DNA of 7,431 bases from Candidatus Thorarchaeota archaeon (lineage in GTDB: Archaea; Asgardarchaeota; Thorarchaeia; Thorarchaeales; Thorarchaeaceae): NCBI GenBank assembly GCA_016840385.1, contig JAEOSL010000143.1, positions 1-7,431 of the forward strand, read 5' to 3'. The stretch's first letter is position 1; each line of letters begins with the position of its first letter. The notes below the pieces were generated by a model that did no database searches, was not told the origin of the DNA, and saw nothing but the letters and a program-made list of their open reading frames with translations. The translations under genes were made by a program, and so were the position numbers. This document shows positions 1 through 4,710 of the stretch, in pieces.

Positions 1-115
1 CCATGAAGGTAGCATTAATCTTCTAGATACTGATGTGTACAATAAGGGCACTGCTATTCGCATTGAACTCCCACGTCTTCAGGAAGAAAAGAGGCCAAGA
101 GGTCATACAGGTTAA
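1..115 (+). CDS. C-terminal fragment of a probable sensor histidine kinase (5' end outside window)
   Basis: An open frame runs from base 2 to the TAA at 113-115 and gives 37 residues, with no start inside the window. The sequence reads GSINLLDTD, then YNKGTAIRIELPRL, then a basic tail. A glycine-led strand, a short acidic loop, then K-G-T-(A/x)-I-x-I-E-L-P is the typical end of a histidine-kinase HATPase_c domain (the G2 box and last beta strand). The expected function is ATP binding and autophosphorylation in a two-component system. The gene is convergent with the aminopeptidase, whose stop is only 20 bases away. The rest of the kinase (sensor, dimerisation and N, G1 and F boxes) cannot be seen, so the input signal is unknown. 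The call rests on a short motif and could instead be another GHKL-type ATPase. Confidence 0.6.
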   Translation, partial: HEGSINLLDTDVYNKGTAIRIELPRLQEEKRPRGHTG

Positions 116-121
116 TGACCT
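100..121. terminator. Possible bidirectional terminator hairpin between convergent genes
   Basis: A perfect 7-bp inverted repeat, AGGTCAT (100-106) and ATGACCT (115-121), encloses an 8-base loop that contains the TAA of the histidine-kinase fragment. On the minus strand, downstream of the aminopeptidase stop, the hairpin is followed by a pyrimidine run (CTCTTTTCTTCC, plus-strand 82-93). That run resembles the U-rich tract on which archaeal RNA polymerase terminates. On the plus strand the following bases are less T-rich. Archaea do not require hairpins to terminate, so the role is an inference from position and symmetry. Confidence 0.35.
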
Positions 122-135
122 TGACTCTCAGTCTT

Positions 136-1200
136 TCACATTTCGTAGAAGTACTTGCCTTTGCTATAAATCAGTTCATCACCTGCGAATATCTCACCAT
201 CAAGCATGGACTTGATCATGTCGACATGAACTGCTGACTCATTGGTTCCATTGTTATCTTTGTAAGCACGTCCGAGAGCACAATGTATTGTATCACCAAT
301 CTTCTCATCGAATAGCATGTTGAGTGTGTACTGCTTGATTCCGCGATTTGTGCCAATTGCCATTTCACCCAATCGCTTTGAACCTTCATCAATCTCAATG
401 ATCTGTTTGAGGGTTGCTTCTTCCTTTTCAGCAGAGAAGTCTACAACTTCACCCTTTTCAAAAGTGAGTCGAACACCTTCAATGACCTTACCCTGTTGCA
501 TGAATGGAATATCGAAGTAGATTTTTCCTTCAACTGTATCTTCCACTGGAGCTGTGAATACTTCACCCGAAGGCATGTTATGTTTACCATCACTTGCAAT
601 CCAAATCCTCCCTTCAGTAGATGCATATAGATCGGTTTCTGGACCTACGAATCGTATGTCTTTATGATTCTCGAGATGCTCCTTCATTACAAACATCATC
701 TTGCTCTCTTCAGCCCAATCAATGAGAGTTGCCCCGTAGACAAAATCACGATACTCCTCTAGGCTCATGTTAGCCTGTTGAGCAAGACTCTGGCATGGAT
801 GCACAGTGAGAGACCAGCGCTTACCCAATCGAATGCCCTGTATCTCTTGCTGGGTCTTGGAATTGATCATGATGCGTTTAGGATCGATATTAGCCATAGC
901 CTTCGTGTTGACCGGTGAACGAAGTGCAATGTACACATCACATTTCTCATTTAGAGCCTTTAGATGTTCAGGAACGATTTCAAGTGTCTTGTCCGAAGCA
1001 CCATCATAGTAAGCTCGGGCAGCTTCCTCACTAGTCATTATAGTGACTACTCTTCCACCTGCCTTTCCTATGGTTTTGTACAATGCAACCACAAGCTCAT
1101 GGGCATCTGGACTAGCGTTGATTACCACCATATCACCTGGTTTGATACCAGTACTCCATTCAGTGATGATCTTTGCATGTTCTTCTACTCGAGGGTCCAT
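136..1200 (-). CDS. M29-family metallo-aminopeptidase (aminopeptidase T/S type)
   Basis: Predicted cytoplasmic exopeptidase that removes N-terminal amino acids from peptides, using two divalent metal ions. With the start at 1200 the protein is 354 residues, slightly shorter than the roughly 370-410 usual for the family. The N-terminal half begins with the usual MDPRVEEHAK and a GIKPGDMVVI strand. The M29 ligand set is complete: E213 (in GEVFTAP), E279 (in GEMAIGTN), H306 and Y313 (in IHCALGRAY), and H325 and D327 (in VHVDM). The E-to-E spacing of 66 residues matches the known family enzymes. An in-frame ATG lies nine codons upstream at 1227. I prefer 1200 because it has GAGGAAG at 1206-1212 with 5 bases of spacing, and because the TATA-like box at 1238-1247 would fall only 11 bases before the upstream ATG. 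Its substrate range cannot be read from the sequence. Confidence 0.93.
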   Translation of the reverse strand: MDPRVEEHAKIITEWSTGIKPGDMVVINASPDAHELVVALYKTIGKAGGRVVTIMTSEEAARAYYDGASDKTLEIVPEHLKALNEKCDVYIALRSPVNTKAMANIDPKRIMINSKTQQEIQGIRLGKRWSLTVHPCQSLAQQANMSLEEYRDFVYGATLIDWAEESKMMFVMKEHLENHKDIRFVGPETDLYASTEGRIWIASDGKHNMPSGEVFTAPVEDTVEGKIYFDIPFMQQGKVIEGVRLTFEKGEVVDFSAEKEEATLKQIIEIDEGSKRLGEMAIGTNRGIKQYTLNMLFDEKIGDTIHCALGRAYKDNNGTNESAVHVDMIKSMLDGEIFAGDELIYSKGKYFYEM

Positions 1201-1237
1201 TGTGTCTTCCTCGATTTCAGCAAACATACTCCTATGT

Positions 1238-1247
1238 GATATAGGTT
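1238..1247 (-). promoter_or_regulatory. TATA-like promoter of the M29 aminopeptidase
   Basis: The minus strand reads AACCTATATC. The same ten bases occur before the neighbouring membrane-protein gene at 1724-1733. Placing transcription start about 26 bases downstream gives roughly 1216, just ahead of the GAGGAAG ribosome-binding site and the ATG at 1200. The box lies in the 54-base gap after the zinc-ribbon gene, so the two minus-strand genes probably have separate promoters. Confidence 0.5.
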
Positions 1248-1281
1248 ACTACACACGCTGTTAGTATTTTCTAAATTGAAG

Positions 1282-1692
1282 CTAGACTTCTCGCTTCTGT
1301 GTTGCGTGACTGGCACCACAGTAGGGACACTTTATGGTGAGAGGTCCAACCCACTCAATCGTTTCTGCACTCAAACTTGCTCCACAATCTTTACAGAATC
1401 GAGGTGGTTCATGAACGAACAATTTCTCCTTGGGTGCATTTGAACGTGCAGCCATCATGCCAAACATTCCAAATCTATTTGCTTGGATGGAATCCTTCAT
1501 GCCATACATCATAATGGCAAATCCGAGAATGAAGCTTATCATAGGTACTCCAAGGACATAGAACAGAATTGTGCCAACATCGTGAGTATCCATCCAGAAG
1601 AATTGCATAAATCCGCCAAAGAAACCGCCCACCATAACAATCGACCCTACTGTCATGAATGCACATCTCTTTCCGTTATTATCATCGGACAT
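1282..1692 (-). CDS. Small two-helix membrane protein with C-terminal zinc ribbon, function unknown
   Basis: I do not recognise this 136-residue protein as a named family. Two hydrophobic segments are visible at about residues 11-34 and 41-63, joined by a short acidic turn (WMDTHD). They are followed by a cytoplasmic-looking linker and a zinc ribbon with C100-x2-C103 and C122-x2-C125. The short acidic loop and basic tail suggest both termini face the cytoplasm, so the zinc finger would sit under the membrane. The finger core reads FCKDCG and KCPYCG, as in many archaeal membrane proteins of unknown role. It lies upstream of the aminopeptidase on the same strand, with a 54- to 81-base gap, and is divergent from the permease. 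No Shine-Dalgarno site is seen before the ATG. The leader is predicted to be about 10 bases. Confidence 0.75.
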   Translation of the reverse strand: MSDDNNGKRCAFMTVGSIVMVGGFFGGFMQFFWMDTHDVGTILFYVLGVPMISFILGFAIMMYGMKDSIQANRFGMFGMMAARSNAPKEKLFVHEPPRFCKDCGASLSAETIEWVGPLTIKCPYCGASHATQKREV

Positions 1693-1723
1693 GATGTATC
1701 AACAAATTTTCTGTTCTAACCGA

Positions 1724-1733
1724 GATATAGGTT
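1724..1733 (-). promoter_or_regulatory. TATA-like promoter of the zinc-ribbon membrane protein
   Basis: The minus strand reads AACCTATATC, identical to the box in front of the aminopeptidase. Its centre is about 36 bases before the ATG at 1692, which predicts a leader of about 10 bases with no ribosome-binding site. It lies in the 114-base region divergent from the permease. Confidence 0.5.
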
Positions 1734-1773
1734 TCTCTGTGACATACGAAAATACTGCTCTTCTCACGAGTGG

Positions 1774-1780
1774 TTTAATA
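1774..1780 (+). promoter_or_regulatory. TATA-like promoter of the permease, probably leaderless
   Basis: TTTAATA is centred about 30 bases before the ATG at 1807. Adding the usual 26 bases puts transcription start at about 1803, so the mRNA would start at or within a few bases of the start codon. There is no GGAGG/GGTGA-like site before the ATG, which fits a leaderless transcript. Confidence 0.5.
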
Positions 1781-1806
1781 GCAAGGAATGTCACACGAAA
1801 CTCAAG

Positions 1807-3087
1807 ATGGATGTTGCTGGAGCTCTTGTGGTCATTATTCTCATTGTTACCCTTCTTCTAATCATTTCAGAACGGGTGAATGAAACAGCAACAGCCCTAT
1901 TAGCCATGTCAATCGTAGGTGGTGTTCTATACCTTGCCTACGGTCTGACCTTTGAAAACTTCGTGCTCCTAATGCCATGGGACACAATTCTATTTGTTAC
2001 TGCAATGCTCATTGTTGTTGCAGTAGCTGCATCATCTGGGATGTTCCAATACATTGCATTGGTGCTGATCCATAGAACCCGAGGCAATCCGCGAATGATT
2101 TTCACCACATTCATGGGATTTGTTTTCGTTATCTCTCTATTCTTGGATCCCCTTCCAACGATGTTAGTAATGGGTGCCTTCACAGTGGAGGTGTGCAAGA
2201 CAATAGACATGGACTTCAGACCTGTTTTAATTTCTGAGGTAATTATCGCAAACTTTGCATCGATTCCATCTCTTGTAGGCTCAGTACCAAATCTCGTTAT
2301 CGTTGTATCCGCAGGAATCGAGGTCAGTCTGATGTTTGTTGTATTGATGCCATTGGCTCTCATTTTATTTGCAATTACTGTTCCCTTGTTGCTGCGGAAA
2401 TTTGGTGATACTCTCGTTGCTGAAGATACGGCAGACTGGAATGTTCTCTACATGATTAAGCCAAGTGTAATGATAAGATCAAGACATGACTTCTATCTAT
2501 CAATCATTGCAATGAGCATTCTCATACTGGGATTTACAATAGGTGCGGTTCGAGTAGAAGCAAGTCTTATTGCTATGATGGTTGCCTCTGGAATGCTAGT
2601 CTTTTCTCACAAACGAGCTCAGGACCTAATCAGGCATCTTTCGTGGGATACTATCTTCTTCCTTGTTGGACTCTTTGGGATAATTGCTGGTCTTGAGAGT
2701 ACAAATGTCATCTCAGAATTTGTTACTGGAACAATGGCTTTCATTGGACAGAATGTATTCCTTGCTATTGGAATAATGATTTGGATTCCTGGATTGGTCT
2801 TATCTGTCATTGATAATATCCCCGTAGCTGCGCTTCTCGCACCACTCGGATTAGAACTTGGTGCAATCAATGCAGTCGTGCCGCTATCACTACTCGTTGG
2901 AACAAACATCGGTGGTTACATGATCCCATTTGGTGATGCTCCGAATATGATTGCTGTAAAGCTAGCAGAAGATGAAGGAAAGCACATTAGTTTCAAGGAA
3001 TTCACAAAGATAGCTCTTCCTATGGGACTTCTTCATCTCATTGTGAGTACAGTGTATTTATTCATCATTGCTCTATTTATGGTATAG
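1807..3087 (+). CDS. NhaD/ArsB-type ion permease (ion transporter superfamily, CitMHS-like)
   Basis: Integral membrane transporter of 426 residues with about 11-12 hydrophobic segments over its whole length, the normal size for the NhaD/arsenite-permease group (COG1055 type). The two-fold internal repeat of this superfamily is plain: MPWDTILFVTAML (56-68) matches LSWDTIFFLVGLF (278-290). LDPLPTML (113-120) matches IDNIPVAALLAP (335-346). The re-entrant loop VGSVPNLVIV (157-166) matches VGTNIGGYMIPFGDAPNMIAV (364-384). Family members exchange Na+ for H+ or export arsenite/antimonite, and some transport dicarboxylates. The sequence alone does not choose between these. No ArsA ATPase or ArsR regulator is adjacent, which slightly favours a Na+/H+ or organic-anion role over arsenite efflux. 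A central hydrophilic loop lies at about residues 198-228. The gene has its own promoter and no co-directional partner upstream. Confidence 0.88.
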   Translation: MDVAGALVVIILIVTLLLIISERVNETATALLAMSIVGGVLYLAYGLTFENFVLLMPWDTILFVTAMLIVVAVAASSGMFQYIALVLIHRTRGNPRMIFTTFMGFVFVISLFLDPLPTMLVMGAFTVEVCKTIDMDFRPVLISEVIIANFASIPSLVGSVPNLVIVVSAGIEVSLMFVVLMPLALILFAITVPLLLRKFGDTLVAEDTADWNVLYMIKPSVMIRSRHDFYLSIIAMSILILGFTIGAVRVEASLIAMMVASGMLVFSHKRAQDLIRHLSWDTIFFLVGLFGIIAGLESTNVISEFVTGTMAFIGQNVFLAIGIMIWIPGLVLSVIDNIPVAALLAPLGLELGAINAVVPLSLLVGTNIGGYMIPFGDAPNMIAVKLAEDEGKHISFKEFTKIALPMGLLHLIVSTVYLFIIALFMV

Positions 3088-3114
3088 GAAGACTTGACAA
3101 TAGCTTCTCTCAAT

Positions 3115-3123
3115 GATTATATT
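3115..3123 (+). promoter_or_regulatory. TATA box (GATTATATT) of the soluble paralogue
   Basis: GATTATATT begins 40 bases before the ATG at 3155. An almost identical arrangement, with GATTATA again exactly 40 bases before the ATG, precedes the next gene. The permease ends at 3087, so this box sits in the 67-base gap and suggests separate transcription. Immediately after it, bases 3125-3136 (TTTCATGTGAAA) form a 5-bp inverted repeat with a 2-base spacer. This could be an operator; it is only partly kept in the second copy. Confidence 0.5.
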
Positions 3124-3143
3124 GTTTCATGTGAAATTGGTAT

Positions 3144-3148
3144 GAGGT
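3144..3148 (+). promoter_or_regulatory. Shine-Dalgarno site deciding the start at 3155
   Basis: GAGGT, complementary to the archaeal 16S rRNA 3' end, lies 6 bases before ATG 3155-3157. A TTG directly before it (3152-3154) is in frame but would leave only 3 bases of spacing, so the ATG is preferred. Confidence 0.6.
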
Positions 3149-3154
3149 TATTTG

Positions 3155-3514
3155 ATGGGGAAAGATGATAAAAAAACGAGACCTGTACCAAGGAAAATAC
3201 CTAATGGCCACGTACATGGAGGACTCGCAGGCAAAAAAGACTATGTGCAGGCAGAAAGCGGGAGTAGTAGATACAAAGCTCAAGATCCTTATACCTGTAT
3301 GAGAGTCATCCGAGATGGACCTGATGGGCAAGAGTTCATTATAACTGGCAGTAGAGAGGATACGTTTGCACAAGCATGCAAAGGAAACTGGTATTTTGAG
3401 AGTGTGAAACGAAAATCTAATTGGCACGTTACGGATGAGCGCGGAAATGATGTTAGTGATAAACTCATGGATTCAGTTGATGGCATATTCACTCTTGTTC
3501 CAGAAGACAGGTAG
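3155..3514 (+). CDS. Soluble protein with an uncharacterised ~70-residue domain (paralogue A)
   Basis: This is a 119-residue protein of unknown function with no membrane segment or signal peptide. Residues 1-48 are a polar, basic, probably disordered tail (many K, R, G and P, with HVHGG). Residues 49-117 form a compact domain: RVIRDGPDG, EFIIT, an alpha-helical-looking stretch around TFAQACK, an NW motif, WHVTDERGNDV, and the closing strand DGIFTLVPE. By hand alignment about 40 of 71 positions are identical to the end of the next gene, so the two are recent paralogues. The order (hairpin, helix, strand, tight turn, final strand ending LxPE) resembles a ubiquitin-like beta-grasp fold such as YukD/EsaB. 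That is my inference from pattern only. There is no C-terminal diglycine, so conjugation as a ubiquitin-like modifier is not expected. Confidence 0.75.
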   Translation: MGKDDKKTRPVPRKIPNGHVHGGLAGKKDYVQAESGSSRYKAQDPYTCMRVIRDGPDGQEFIITGSREDTFAQACKGNWYFESVKRKSNWHVTDERGNDVSDKLMDSVDGIFTLVPEDR

Positions 3515-3534
3515 AAAATGGAATACCTCTGAAA

Positions 3535-3541
3535 GATTATA
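3535..3541 (+). promoter_or_regulatory. TATA box (GATTATA) of the membrane-anchored paralogue
   Basis: GATTATA begins exactly 40 bases before the ATG at 3575. This spacing equals that of the preceding paralogue, and GTTTCA and GTGAGGT-like blocks recur at the same offsets. The second gene therefore appears to have kept its own copy of the promoter after duplication and need not be read through from the first. Confidence 0.5.
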
Positions 3542-3563
3542 ACGTTTCAAGAGAAGGCCACGT

Positions 3564-3568
3564 GAGGT
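3564..3568 (+). promoter_or_regulatory. Shine-Dalgarno site of the membrane-anchored paralogue
   Basis: GAGGT lies 6 bases before ATG 3575-3577, the same sequence and spacing as in the preceding gene. It supports 3575 over the in-frame ATG two codons later (3581). Confidence 0.6.
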
Positions 3569-3574
3569 CATTCT

Positions 3575-4186
3575 ATGACAATGCGACATTATCCAAGAAG
3601 ACCAGTGCCATTTGTTTCGCAAAAATCAACTCAACCTAGAAGAGGTAGAGGAATGGGAATTGGAGCTATAATTTTTATTATAGTAATACTTGGAGTTCTT
3701 TATCTGGGTATAGCTGTTATTCCACCTTTAATTGAGGATATGGTTCTTCCTGACATTGGAATCCCCTATTCCACACTTTTCTTTATTGTCTTAGGCGTGA
3801 TAATTTTAGCGATAATTGTTGTCGCGGTTAGGGGGGGGGGTGGATTGTCTGTTGGAAATAGATCCGTGTACAAGGATCGAGATGCTTCGATGCGTAGCAG
3901 AGTTATTCGAGATGGACCCGATGGGGCGGAGTTCATCATCTCTGATGCTAAAGAAGAAACCTTTGGGCAAGCTTGCAGGAAAAATTGGCAATTTACTAGT
4001 GTGAACCAAAATTCAAAATGGTTTATCAAAGACGAAAAAGGGAATGATGTGACTGAGAAGTCTCTTGAAACAATTGATGGTATTTTCATTTTGATTCCAG
4101 AATATGGTTCACAAATTACCAAAGAAGAACCAGATGAGTCTGATGACATTTCCTCGATTCATGATAGTGTAACGTACTATGATTAA
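3575..4186 (+). CDS. Membrane-anchored protein with the same uncharacterised domain (paralogue B)
   Basis: This is a 203-residue protein of unknown function. An Arg-rich N-terminus (residues 1-27) precedes two membrane helices at about 28-51 and 64-85. The connecting loop is acidic (EDMVLPD), so by the positive-inside rule the hairpin has both ends in the cytoplasm. R86 and four glycines (87-90), encoded by a run of ten G, lead through a linker to the shared domain at about 108-178. Conserved blocks there are RVIRDGPDG, EFII, QAC, NW, GNDV and DGIF. The protein ends in a polar tail with an acidic cluster (EEPDESDD). The design suggests a membrane-tethered version of the soluble neighbour, perhaps a pair acting on one process; that is inference. 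No catalytic motif is evident. The single conserved cysteine (QAC) is shared by both copies. Confidence 0.75.
   Translation: MTMRHYPRRPVPFVSQKSTQPRRGRGMGIGAIIFIIVILGVLYLGIAVIPPLIEDMVLPDIGIPYSTLFFIVLGVIILAIIVVAVRGGGGLSVGNRSVYKDRDASMRSRVIRDGPDGAEFIISDAKEETFGQACRKNWQFTSVNQNSKWFIKDEKGNDVTEKSLETIDGIFILIPEYGSQITKEEPDESDDISSIHDSVTYYD
3831..3840 (+). repeat. Homopolymeric G10 tract inside a coding region
   Basis: Ten consecutive G encode most of R86-G87-G88-G89-G90, directly after the second membrane helix of paralogue B. The tract is in frame as given and the conserved domain follows in the same frame. Gain or loss of one G would separate the membrane anchor from the domain. Such tracts are slippage-prone in vivo and are also a common place for sequencing error. 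Confidence 0.9.
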
Positions 4187-4188
4187 AT
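4181..4188 (+). promoter_or_regulatory. TATA-like box of the DinB-like gene overlapping the previous stop codon
   Basis: GATTAAAT begins 37 bases before the ATG at 4218 and contains the final Asp and TAA codons of the preceding gene. Transcription start would be near 4211, downstream of the possible GTG start at 4203, so it favours the ATG. Confidence 0.4.
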
Positions 4189-4217
4189 TCATCAGTAACT
4201 AAGTGCATGCTCTAAAT

Positions 4218-4706
4218 ATGATCGAGAGATTAGAGAAATCGATAAAGAATGGTCTTAGAGGTAGACACACGCATTTGGACCCTCTGAAGGCAGTCCAAGG
4301 TCTGACAGCTGAAACTGCTCGGATTATTCCTAAGAAAGGGGAACATTCGTGTTGGCATCAACTATACCATGTTGTATTCTGGCAGGATCTGATGCTTGGC
4401 GCACTTAGGAAGGAGTCTGTCGATTGGCCCAAGAATAATGCGACTAGTTGGCCTACAGATGAACAGTTGAAGAAAGATGCAGATTGGGACGCACTAGTTG
4501 AGAAGTTTGAGAAAGGTCTAATCGAAGCAGATAGCATGACAAAGAGTATTGACTCAATGGATGACCTGCCTGCTTGGCCAAAGGTTCCTCCCTTTGCGGC
4601 ATATTTGGTTCTGATTCAACATAATGCATTCCACATTGGTGAATTGACAGCAACAAGACAGGCTCTTGGACTCTGGCCACCTCCAGATTACAAAGCGACT
4701 TTTTAG
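4218..4706 (+). CDS. DinB/YfiT-like putative metal-dependent enzyme
   Basis: Small cytoplasmic protein of 162 residues from ATG 4218, the typical length of the DinB superfamily (four-helix bundle with a bound divalent metal). The three expected metal-binding histidines are visible: H51 in WHQLYHVVFWQ, and H135 and H139 in the C-terminal HNAFHIGEL. The latter is followed by TRQALGLWPPP, a usual ending of these proteins. Members include thiol-dependent transferases (for example bacillithiol or mycothiol S-transferases) and many of unknown role. I cannot assign a substrate. An in-frame GTG at 4203 would add five residues, but neither start has a Shine-Dalgarno site and the TATA-like box position favours 4218. 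The stop is 4 bases from the stop of the convergent oxidoreductase. A T5 run at the gene's end may help termination. Confidence 0.82.
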   Translation: MIERLEKSIKNGLRGRHTHLDPLKAVQGLTAETARIIPKKGEHSCWHQLYHVVFWQDLMLGALRKESVDWPKNNATSWPTDEQLKKDADWDALVEKFEKGLIEADSMTKSIDSMDDLPAWPKVPPFAAYLVLIQHNAFHIGELTATRQALGLWPPPDYKATF

Positions 4707-4710
4707 ATAG

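Noticed and set aside
1201..1227. Nine-codon N-terminal extension of the aminopeptidase (ATG 1227)
   Set aside because: AGGAG is only one base from this ATG and the promoter box is too close. The downstream ATG fits the family start and has a properly spaced ribosome-binding site.
1938..2363. Long minus-strand open frame (141 codons) opposite the permease
   Set aside because: It is fully antisense to a clear multi-helix transporter, has no family resemblance or ribosome-binding site, and has the low-complexity composition of a shadow frame.
1807..3087. Arsenite efflux pump as a firm assignment
   Set aside because: The fold is shared by NhaD, ArsB and organic-anion carriers, and no ars genes are next to it, so only the superfamily-level call is supported.
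3152..3154. TTG start of paralogue A
   Set aside because: It directly precedes an ATG with better Shine-Dalgarno spacing; the second paralogue uses the same 6-base spacing to an ATG.
3110..3427. Minus-strand frame of 105 codons opposite paralogue A
   Set aside because: The plus-strand frame has a Shine-Dalgarno site, a promoter and a conserved paralogue next door. The antisense frame has none of these, and it overlaps another antisense frame in the same place.
3155..4186. The paralogues as conjugatable ubiquitin-like modifiers
   Set aside because: Neither ends in a Gly-Gly tail, one has a membrane hairpin and a long acidic C-terminal tail, and no E1/E2/E3 or deubiquitinase gene is in the window.
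4203..4217. GTG start of the DinB-like protein
   Set aside because: There is no ribosome-binding site, and it lies upstream of the transcription start predicted from the TATA-like box at 4181-4188.
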